Positions 41,758 through 48,439 of a DNA stretch of 64,000 bases are shown piece by piece. The DNA comes from SHXO01 sp964523885 (lineage in GTDB: Bacteria; Pseudomonadota; Gammaproteobacteria; Burkholderiales; SHXO01): the NCBI GenBank assembly GCA_964523885.1, contig CAZFYX010000039.1:1-64000 (forward strand), read 5' to 3'. The translations under genes were made by a program, and so were the position numbers. Below the pieces are notes generated by a model. That model was not told the DNA's origin. It searched no databases and saw nothing but the letters and a program-made list of their open reading frames with translations. Positions within the stretch are counted from its first letter, which is position 1; each line of letters starts with the position of its first letter.

Positions 41758-42656
41758 AGGATCGCGCCGTCGAGCAGGGCTCCCGCCAGCACGAGAGTGA
41801 GCTGCATCAGTGACGCGTGGAACGCCACCATCGCGGTCTTCGGTCCTGGCGCGCGCACCAGCCGCCAGCTGGTCTGCATCAGCCACGCCCCGCCGCCGGC
41901 CGCGCACAGCAGGTAGACCCATCCCAGCCCGAGGAAGGCCGGAACCAGGGACAGCGTCACCAGCGCCACGGCGTGCGCGAAGATGACTTGCGCAGCGCGT
42001 GCATCGCCCACGACCAGCGGCAGCATCGGCACGCGGGCCAGCTCGTAGTCCTTGCGGAACGCGATGGACAGGCTCCAGAAGTGCGGCGGCGTCCACAGGA
42101 ACAGCACCACGGCAAGCACCGCGGGCGCCGCCCCGATGTGCGGATCGACCGCCGCCGCGCCGGCCAGCACCGCGAAGCTGCCGGCCAACCCGCCGATGAC
42201 GATGTTCCACCAGGTGCGCCGCTTGAGCCAGACGGTGTACACGACGGCGTAGAAGAACGCGCCGAGGAAGGTGTAGAGCGCAGCCCACGCGTTGGTCGCC
42301 CACCACGCCGCCGCAGTGGAAGCGGCCACCAGCAGCCCGATCAGCCACAGCCACGCTGGCGTGTGCGGCAACGCACCAGTGACGAACGGACGCTTGCGCG
42401 TGCGGCGCATCTGCATATCGACGTCGCGCTCGGCATATTGGTTGAACGCGCCGGCGCTGGCCGAGGAGACCAGCACGGCCAGCCCGAGCACGGTGACCTG
42501 CCAGGCCGCCAGTGCCGGGCCCGTGGTCACCGCCCAGCCAGCCAGCGCCGTGAAGGCGATGACGAAGCCGATGCGCAATTTGAAGAGGCTCAGCACCAGG
42601 CGGACGTATTCACCCGGCGTTGGCGCCGCGACGTTCCCGACTGCAATGGCTCGCAT
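41754..42656 (-). CDS. ctaB: Protoheme IX farnesyltransferase (heme O synthase)
   Basis: 300 residues, about nine helices of the UbiA prenyltransferase family. The first Asp-rich motif is NQYAERDVDMQMRRTRKRP, which fits heme O synthase rather than quinone enzymes; the second region is FLWTPPHFWSLSIAFRKDYE. It attaches a farnesyl group to heme B in the inner membrane. Its presence in this operon, with ctaA divergently encoded nearby, implies that the heme-copper enzyme uses heme O or A. Confidence 0.93.
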   Translation of the reverse strand: MRAIAVGNVAAPTPGEYVRLVLSLFKLRIGFVIAFTALAGWAVTTGPALAAWQVTVLGLAVLVSSASAGAFNQYAERDVDMQMRRTRKRPFVTGALPHTPAWLWLIGLLVAASTAAAWWATNAWAALYTFLGAFFYAVVYTVWLKRRTWWNIVIGGLAGSFAVLAGAAAVDPHIGAAPAVLAVVLFLWTPPHFWSLSIAFRKDYELARVPMLPLVVGDARAAQVIFAHAVALVTLSLVPAFLGLGWVYLLCAAGGGAWLMQTSWRLVRAPGPKTAMVAFHASLMQLTLVLAGALLDGAIL

Positions 42657-42709
42657 GCTTTATCTCCCTCGGATCCGCACCGGCTGCGCTCCAACTCCCA
42701 GCCTCGCGC

Positions 42710-44413
42710 CTAGCTCAGCCCCCACACCGAGCCCAGATACTTCCAGTTGACGAAGTAGTACAGGACGAACGCGGCCAGGAACACCAGGGCCAGCACGAAG
42801 GTGCCGCGCGCCTCCAGCACGCCCACGCCCCCTCCGTGGCCTTCGATCGCGGCGGCCACCGGCAGCCGCAGTGGAGTCGGACGGGCCTGCCGCGCACCCT
42901 CGTCGAGGCGCTTGCCGAACAGGATCGACCACACCGTGACGAAGATGTACATGCCACCGCCGATCACTGCGAGCACCGCGCCCACGCCCATCAGGGTGAG
43001 CATGAGGTAAGCCGCGCCGGGATACTCGTATGGCAGAGCGGTCCCGGCGAAGCCGATGTCCCAGTGGCGGCGCGGCACGCCCAGCGTCCCCGCCCCCATC
43101 AGCGTGAGCGCGAGGGTGTACATGCCCAGGCCGAACACGTAGGGCTGCCACTGCGCAATCTTGTAGAACGCCACGTCGCGGTTGAACAGGCTGGGCAGCA
43201 GGAAGTACGTGAGGCCCATGAACGCCAGCGTGGTGCCGATCACCACCGTGGCGTGGAAGTGACCCGGCACGTACACGGTGTTGTGGATGAGCATGTTGAG
43301 CTGCTCGGTGCCCATCATGACGCCCGAGATCCCGCCCAGGAAGCCGAAGCCGATGATGGACAGGAAGATGGACGAGAACACCGGGTTGCTCCACGGCGCC
43401 TTGCGCAGCCACTCGTACAGCCCGCGGGTGAAGCCCTTGCGCCGCTGCGCCACCTCCATCGCGCCGGGCACGGTGAGCCCGTGCAGCATGCTGGCCAGCA
43501 CGGCGAAGTACATGAAGTAGCTGGTGTTGAGCACCTTCCACTCGGAGGACAGGCCGGGGTCCGACAGCAGGTGGTGGGCGCAGGCGAGCTGCAGGAACAG
43601 GATGTAGAGCAGGAACGCGGTGCGGCTCACCTTCTCCGACATCGGCTTGGCGCCGAACACGATCGCCCCCACTGCGTACCACACCGCGATGTGCGCCGCC
43701 ACGTTGACCTGCTGCGACGAGTGCCCCAGGCCCCACCAGATCACGCGATACATGAGCGCGTCGATGTGCTGCACGTAGCCGATCGACCAGAGGAAGGTGG
43801 GGATCAGGATGATGGCCCCGGAGGCGATGGTGAAGATCGCGATGATGCAGGCGGTGAGCGCCCCGAAGGTCACCAGCGGGATCGAGCCCTCGTAGGTCTT
43901 CTCGGCCTTGGCGATCACCAGCGTGCCAAGGAAGATGAAGCAGCCGACCAGCGCGCCCACGGCGAACAGGATCAGTCCCAGGTAGAAGGCGGGATGGGCC
44001 TGCATCGGCGCGTAGGAGGTCATCATCACGCTGGACTGGCCCTGGAACACCGCGACGTTGGTGGTGACCGACCCGATCACCATCAGCGCGAAGGCCAGCC
44101 ACGCCAGTCGCGGGGTCGCCAGGCGCGAGCGCAGCAGGGTCGAGGCGCAGAAGTACAGGATGGCGATCTCGAAGAAGATCAGCCAGAAGATCAGCATGTC
44201 GATCCCGTGCGCGGTGAGCGTCATGTAGAACTTCTCGGCGTCGAGCAGGTGTACCGAAGGCACGCGCGTGAGCGACACCACCAGCGCCAGCAGGCCGCCG
44301 ATGAGCAGGAACACCACGCCGGCCACGGCGTTGGCCTTCATCAGCAGCTCGGCCTGGCGGTGGTACTGCAGGCCCGAGCGCGGATCGATCCGGAATGCTT
44401 CAGACGTCTGCAT
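42710..44413 (-). CDS. norY: Heme-copper reductase subunit I, sNOR/NorY-like
   Basis: 567 residues, about fourteen helices. All six metal-binding His are present: H69 (TLTAHGID, low-spin heme), H231 (WWGLGHSSQQVN), H280/H281 (CAHHLLSDPG) and H385/H387 (VPGHFHATV). The residue four after H231, the cross-linked Tyr of oxidases, is Gln235. O2-reducing enzymes of the A and B types need that Tyr, so an NO reductase is more likely. The HHLLSDPG layout is of the B type. Together with the CuA subunit, a small protein and senC this resembles the norSY-senC-orf1 cluster of ammonia oxidisers. It should reduce NO to N2O in the inner membrane. The symbol is by analogy. Confidence 0.72.
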   Translation of the reverse strand: MQTSEAFRIDPRSGLQYHRQAELLMKANAVAGVVFLLIGGLLALVVSLTRVPSVHLLDAEKFYMTLTAHGIDMLIFWLIFFEIAILYFCASTLLRSRLATPRLAWLAFALMVIGSVTTNVAVFQGQSSVMMTSYAPMQAHPAFYLGLILFAVGALVGCFIFLGTLVIAKAEKTYEGSIPLVTFGALTACIIAIFTIASGAIILIPTFLWSIGYVQHIDALMYRVIWWGLGHSSQQVNVAAHIAVWYAVGAIVFGAKPMSEKVSRTAFLLYILFLQLACAHHLLSDPGLSSEWKVLNTSYFMYFAVLASMLHGLTVPGAMEVAQRRKGFTRGLYEWLRKAPWSNPVFSSIFLSIIGFGFLGGISGVMMGTEQLNMLIHNTVYVPGHFHATVVIGTTLAFMGLTYFLLPSLFNRDVAFYKIAQWQPYVFGLGMYTLALTLMGAGTLGVPRRHWDIGFAGTALPYEYPGAAYLMLTLMGVGAVLAVIGGGMYIFVTVWSILFGKRLDEGARQARPTPLRLPVAAAIEGHGGGVGVLEARGTFVLALVFLAAFVLYYFVNWKYLGSVWGLS

Positions 44414-44422
44414 GCTCGCCCC

Positions 44423-44962
44423 CTATTTGACGTACAGCCGGCTCACCATCTGGTGGTGGCCGATGCCGCAGTACTCGTTGCACACGATCGCGAAGGTCCC
44501 GGTCTTGTTCGGCGTTACGGTGATGACCATCTCGTAGCCCGGGACCACCTGCAGGTTGATGTTCTCGGGCTGCAGCGAGAAGCCGTGCTGGTAGTCCAGC
44601 GCGGACAGGTGCAGCCGATAGCTCTTGCCGTGCTCGAGCTCTAGCAGCGGCCACCACTGCCACAGCCGCGCGACCAGGTAGACGTCGCTGCCCGCAGGCG
44701 GGGCCACCACCGGGACGTTCTGCGCGGTCTCGGTGCGCACGGTGTAGCGGTCCGCCATGGCCTGCGCCTTCTTCATGTACTGCTCGGCCGAGATCCGATA
44801 GGCCTCGTTGGAAAGGTTCTGCTTACCGAACAGGTGCCAGTAGGGCATCATGAAGAACAGGACCAGCGCCCACGCCAGGGCGATCAGGATCCACCACACC
44901 TCGAGCTTCTCGACCGGCTCCTTCCACCACACCCGCCTTGCGGGCGGCAGTATCGCGCTCAT
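44423..44962 (-). CDS. norS: CuA-containing subunit II, sNOR/NorS-like
   Basis: 179 residues. One membrane helix near the N-terminus (VWWILIALAWALVLFFMMPYW) and a periplasmic cupredoxin domain. The full CuA set is present: H126 (DYQHGFS) and CNEYCGIGHHQM giving C161, E163, C165, H169 and M172. It takes electrons from a periplasmic donor and passes them to the hemes of subunit I. It has only one membrane helix, as in B-type enzymes. It is separated from subunit I by 9 bases. The symbol is by analogy with ammonia-oxidiser clusters. Confidence 0.75.
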   Translation of the reverse strand: MSAILPPARRVWWKEPVEKLEVWWILIALAWALVLFFMMPYWHLFGKQNLSNEAYRISAEQYMKKAQAMADRYTVRTETAQNVPVVAPPAGSDVYLVARLWQWWPLLELEHGKSYRLHLSALDYQHGFSLQPENINLQVVPGYEMVITVTPNKTGTFAIVCNEYCGIGHHQMVSRLYVK

Positions 44963-44977
44963 CGTCGTCGCCTCTGG

Positions 44978-45163
44978 CTATTGCGGTGCGTTGGGCAGCG
45001 TGAGGATCTCCATCACGCCCCAAAGGATGTAGAACACAGTGGGGATCACCACCCCGAGGAACAGCAGCAGGAAGGGGTTGTCCAGCAGGTGCTGCATGGC
45101 GGGAATGCGCTCTTCCTCGGCATCCTGCGCGCCCGCGGATACGTTGCTCGTCTGGTCGGCCAT
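44978..45163 (-). CDS. Small single-helix membrane protein, first gene of the sNOR-like operon
   Basis: 61 residues: a polar N-terminus (ADQTSNVSAGAQDAEEERIP) and one membrane helix (FLLLFLGVVIPTVFYILWGV). It precedes the CuA subunit by 15 bases. Small single-helix proteins are common extra subunits of B-type heme-copper enzymes, and the known sNOR cluster also includes a small membrane protein (orf1). The ATG at 45163 was chosen because upstream codons are not conserved-looking; the ribosome binding site is weak. Confidence 0.6.
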   Translation of the reverse strand: MADQTSNVSAGAQDAEEERIPAMQHLLDNPFLLLFLGVVIPTVFYILWGVMEILTLPNAPQ

Positions 45164-45269
45164 GATCTGTCGCGCCCTGCGGCGCCTCCCGGCGGTTGAA
45201 CGAAAGCGCTCGCGCACCTCTGGCGGGCACGCTTGGCCCGGACTGTACGCCGCGGCACCGGGCAAGAAA

Positions 45270-45283
45270 TTCACGCAGGTTCA
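45270..45283. promoter_or_regulatory. FNR-family variant operator between the sNOR-like operon and ctaA
   Basis: TTCACGCAGGTTCA. The centre is 114 bases from the ATG at 45163 and 62 bases from the ATG at 45338. A TAGAAT hexamer at 45325-45330 could be the -10 for ctaA, which would then have almost no leader. Confidence 0.5.
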
Positions 45284-45337
45284 GGTTTTCACGCGCCCGC
45301 TCGCACCGGCCCCGCCGGCTCCACTAGAATGTGCGGC

Positions 45338-46399
45338 ATGGAACAGGTGCTTCCGATCACGCCGCAACCCGTCGTGCAAGCCGGCGATCGCGCCGCACGG
45401 CGCCAGGTCGCGGGCTGGCTGCTGGTGTGCTGCGCGCTGGTATTCGCCATGGTGGTGGTGGGTGGCGTCACCCGGCTCACCCGCTCCGGTCTGTCGATCG
45501 TCGAATGGGAGCCGCTGATCGGGGCGATCCCGCCGCTCAGCCAGAACGACTGGGAGCAGCTGTTCCGCGAGTACCAGGCCACGCCCGAGTACCAGAAGGT
45601 CAACTTCGACATGTCGCTCGACGCGTTCAAGGGGATCTTCTGGTGGGAGTACTTCCACCGCCTGCTCGGCCGCATGATCGGGCTGGCTTTCCTGCTGCCC
45701 CTGCTCTACTTCATCTGGCGGCGCAAGGTGCCGCGCGGGCTGGCGCCGCGCCTGCTCGGCATCTTCCTGCTCGGGGGACTGCAGGGCGCGGTCGGCTGGT
45801 GGATGGTCGCGAGCGGCCTGATCGACGATCCGCGGGTGAGCCACGTGCGGTTGTCGATACACCTGGGCATGGCCTTCCTGATCTTCGCTGCGATGCTGTG
45901 GACCGCCCTCGATCTGCTGGCGGACGGGGCCCGCGCCCCCGGTGCGCCCGGCAGCGCGCGCTGGGTGGGTGCGCTGCCAGTGCTGATCTTCGTGATGGTG
46001 CTCTCCGGCGCGCTGGTCGCAGGCACCCGTGCCGGCTACGCGTACAACACCTTTCCGCTCATGAACGGGCACTTCTTCCCGCCCGAGTACTTCATGATGC
46101 AGCCGTGGTGGGACAACCTGCTGCACAACATGGCGACGGTCCAGTTCAACCACCGGCTCATCGCCTGGGCGCTGTTCATCCTGATCCCCCTGGCATGGTG
46201 GTCGGTGCGCGCCAGCAGCAGCCGCGAGGTGCGGCTCGCCGCGGCGCTGTTGGTGGGCATGGTCGGTGTGCAGCTCGCGCTCGGTATCAGCACGCTGCTG
46301 CTGCGTGTGCCGGTTGCACTGGGCTCTGCGCACCAAGCCGGCGCGATGGTGCTGTTCGCCCTGAGCCTGTGGCTCGCGCACGCAAACCGCCGCACCTAA
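45338..46399 (+). CDS. ctaA: Heme A synthase (COX15/CtaA, mitochondrial type)
   Basis: 353 residues with eight helices. The four heme His are visible in WEYFHRLLGRMIG, LSIHLGMAF, FNHRLIAWAL and GSAHQAGAM, together with GGVTRLTRSGLSIVEW at the first loop and NTFPLMNG later. It oxidises the methyl group of heme O to the formyl of heme A in the inner membrane. An ATG 9 bases earlier is an equally possible start. It is divergent from the sNOR-like operon, with a shared control region. Confidence 0.92.
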   Translation: MEQVLPITPQPVVQAGDRAARRQVAGWLLVCCALVFAMVVVGGVTRLTRSGLSIVEWEPLIGAIPPLSQNDWEQLFREYQATPEYQKVNFDMSLDAFKGIFWWEYFHRLLGRMIGLAFLLPLLYFIWRRKVPRGLAPRLLGIFLLGGLQGAVGWWMVASGLIDDPRVSHVRLSIHLGMAFLIFAAMLWTALDLLADGARAPGAPGSARWVGALPVLIFVMVLSGALVAGTRAGYAYNTFPLMNGHFFPPEYFMMQPWWDNLLHNMATVQFNHRLIAWALFILIPLAWWSVRASSSREVRLAAALLVGMVGVQLALGISTLLLRVPVALGSAHQAGAMVLFALSLWLAHANRRT

Positions 46400-46409
46400 C
46401 CGAGCGTCT

Positions 46410-46607
46410 TCAGCAGGCCTGCAGCAGCAGCGCGAACGGACGCAGCAGCGCCTGCGACGCCCAGCCGTTGAGCTGCTGCCAGTGTCCTTCGAGCTGCGCG
46501 CACGCGCCGTCCGGATTTTCCAGCACGAGCACAACTGCGAGGATCGCTGCTGCCGTCAGCCCGCATCCGATCCAGGTATCCCGCGTGAGGCGGGCAAGGT
46601 GTTCCAT
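46410..46607 (-). CDS. Small single-helix membrane protein, unknown
   Basis: 65 residues: one membrane helix (WIGCGLTAAAILAVVLVL) and a short C-terminal part with two Cys (GACAQLEGHW, LLLQAC). The ATG at 46607 follows GAGGA. I do not recognise the family. Support for its being a gene comes from the good ribosome binding site and from the variant FNR box 72 bases upstream, which predicts a 30-base leader. It converges on ctaA with a 10-base gap. Confidence 0.5.
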   Translation of the reverse strand: MEHLARLTRDTWIGCGLTAAAILAVVLVLENPDGACAQLEGHWQQLNGWASQALLRPFALLLQAC

Positions 46608-46671
46608 CCCGGCATCCTCTCCCGATGACTCAACGTGCCCTCGATTCTGGGCAGGACAGCCCGTGCTTTCC

Positions 46672-46685
46672 TTAACCTGGGTTCA
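46672..46685. promoter_or_regulatory. FNR-family variant operator between the small membrane protein and the CtaA paralog
   Basis: TTAACCTGGGTTCA, identical to the site at 39503 and preceded by TTCC. It overlaps the earliest ATG of the downstream plus-strand gene, arguing that the gene starts later. Confidence 0.55.
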
Positions 46686-46720
46686 TGTCGCACGGCACGG
46701 ACACTGCTGAAATCGCGGCC

Positions 46721-47665
46721 ATGCACAACGGATCGGGTCTCGTCACCACGCACGACCGGGAACTGGCCGGCATGCAGCGCATCCTGCGCGCGACCGCTCT
46801 GGCCGGCGTGGTCATCGTGCTGCTGGTCACCACCAGCAGTGCGTGGCTGCGCCTGCGCGGGCTGGGGCTCGGTTGCGACGACTGGCCACGGTGCTACGCC
46901 CAGGCCGAGGCCCAGAGTGCGGCGGCCGAGCCGTCGATCGCCCGGATCCTGCACCGCTTGTCGGCGACCCTGGCTGGTGCCGCAGTCCTGGGCATCGCCC
47001 TGATCGCGGCCGCGCGTGCCCGTGCGCACCGGCGCGAGCTGGCGCTGGCGGCAGCGATGCTCGTGCTTCTGCTCGGGCTCGCATGGCTCGGGCGGGCGAC
47101 ACCGGGCGCGACGGTCCCAGCCGTCGCCATCGGCAACGTCCTCGGGGGGCTGCTGCTGGCTGCACTGCTGTTCTGGCTCGCGCTCGACCCGCGGCCGAGG
47201 CCGGCGCGTGGGCCGGCATGGCTGCCGGTCGCATCAGCGCTCGCGCTGCTGCTGGCATTCGCGCAGATCGGTCTGGGGGTGCTCACCAGCGCGAGCCACT
47301 CGGGACTGGCATGCACCGGCTTCCCTGGCTGTGCGACTGAGGGCTTTCCGGGTGCCTGGGCGGCCGCCGAGCTCGATCCGTGGCGCACGGCTGCTGCGAG
47401 CGCGTCCATCCACATGGCACACCGGGTCGCGACGCTGGCGAGCGCCGGTGCGGTGGCGCTGGTCGCGTGGGCGCTGCGAGGCCCCACACCGCTGCTCGCA
47501 AGTGCGCTGCTCGCACTGCTGGCTATCCAGATCGGGCTAGGTGTCGCAGTCGTGGTCGGGAACCTGCCGCTCGCCATCGCAGTGCTGCACAACGTCGGCG
47601 CTGCCCTGCTGCTGCTCGCGCTCGTTGCGGCGCACCACCGCAGCCTGCGCCTGGGGAAGCCTTGA
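46721..47665 (+). CDS. CtaA/COX15-like protein, second copy, Cys-pair type
   Basis: About 314 residues, eight helices. Unlike the ctaA gene at 45338 it carries two Cys pairs in the loops after helices 1 and 5 (LGCDDWPRC and LACTGFPGC), as in Bacillus-type CtaA, and the His in ILHRLSATLAG, MAHRVATLAS and VLHNVGAALL. The first Cys pair reads GLGCDDWPRC where most have GLSCPDWP. Two different CtaA types in one organism suggests that one serves the sNOR-like enzyme. The start could be the ATG at 46721 or that at 46772; the operator at 46672 predicts transcription starting near 46720, which favours the later one. Confidence 0.75.
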   Translation: MHNGSGLVTTHDRELAGMQRILRATALAGVVIVLLVTTSSAWLRLRGLGLGCDDWPRCYAQAEAQSAAAEPSIARILHRLSATLAGAAVLGIALIAAARARAHRRELALAAAMLVLLLGLAWLGRATPGATVPAVAIGNVLGGLLLAALLFWLALDPRPRPARGPAWLPVASALALLLAFAQIGLGVLTSASHSGLACTGFPGCATEGFPGAWAAAELDPWRTAAASASIHMAHRVATLASAGAVALVAWALRGPTPLLASALLALLAIQIGLGVAVVVGNLPLAIAVLHNVGAALLLLALVAAHHRSLRLGKP

Positions 47666-47722
47666 CCTAGCGCAAGACGCGCGCCGCTCCGGTCGCCAGA
47701 ATCACGCCACCGGGGGGTGCAG

Positions 47723-48421
47723 ATGAAACAAGACATAAAGGTCAGCGCGTTCCTGGCCAATCTCGCCTTGTTCAAGGAAGCCGCGGCAGACGAGATCGAA
47801 CGCATCGCGCACGGCACGCGGGTGCTCCACGTGCAACGGGGAGAGACCCTGTTCCACAAGGGGGATCCCTGCGACGGCTTCCATCTGGTCGTGTACGGGC
47901 AGGCCAAGCTCGCGTTCACCTCGCCGCAGGGCGCCGAGAAGGTGGTGGAGATCATCGGCCCGGGCATGAGCTTCGGCGAGGCCGTGATGTTCCTGGACCT
48001 GCCCCACGTCGTCTACGCGCAGACGCTGGCCGACTCGATGCTGCTGCACATCTCCAAGTCCGTCGTGATCAGCGAGTTGCAGCGCAACCCGGACTTCGCG
48101 CGCAAGATGCTGGGTGGGCTGAGCCGGCGCCTGCACGGCATCATCAGCGACGTCGAGGCTTACTGCATGCATTCCGGTGCGCAGCGGGTCATCGGCTACC
48201 TGCTGCGCGATGCCCAGGAAGGCGCCGCGGACGGCGATGAGGATGCGAAGCGCATCGCCGTGACACTGCCGACCAACAAGGCGGTGATCGCCTCCCGGCT
48301 CAACCTCACCCCCCAGCACTTCTCGCGCATCCTGCACGAGCTGACCGATGCCGGCCTGGTGGAGGTCGATGGGCGCACCATCCACATCACGGATCTGGAC
48401 AAGCTGCGCGCCACCAGCTGA
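47723..48421 (+). CDS. Crp/Fnr family regulator, Dnr-like
   Basis: 232 residues. The N-terminal cyclic-nucleotide-binding-type barrel lacks the N-terminal cysteines of FNR, so no [4Fe-4S] oxygen sensor is expected. A long dimer helix follows, then a winged helix (NKAVIASRLNLTPQHFSRIL). In the recognition helix FNR has E209-x-x-S212-R213; here the positions are Q198-H-F-S201-R202, so the Glu that reads the G of TTGAT is Gln. That could explain the variant operator found six times in the window. It is followed by narXL on the same strand. It probably senses NO or redox state; the ligand is not visible. The ATG at 47723 follows GGGGGG. Confidence 0.85.
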   Translation: MKQDIKVSAFLANLALFKEAAADEIERIAHGTRVLHVQRGETLFHKGDPCDGFHLVVYGQAKLAFTSPQGAEKVVEIIGPGMSFGEAVMFLDLPHVVYAQTLADSMLLHISKSVVISELQRNPDFARKMLGGLSRRLHGIISDVEAYCMHSGAQRVIGYLLRDAQEGAADGDEDAKRIAVTLPTNKAVIASRLNLTPQHFSRILHELTDAGLVEVDGRTIHITDLDKLRATS

Positions 48422-48439
48422 GCGGACGCAACGGCGGCC

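Noticed and set aside
42710..44413. Ordinary cytochrome c oxidase subunit I
   Set aside because: The helix VI Tyr is replaced by Gln (HSSQQ) and the operon has the sNOR-like gene order, so an O2-reducing oxidase is less likely than an NO reductase.
47662..47675. TTGACCTAGCGCAA upstream of the Crp/Fnr gene as an autoregulatory FNR box
   Set aside because: Only the left half matches; the right half CGCAA is poor, and the site begins inside the 3' end of the upstream gene. Not distinguishable from chance.
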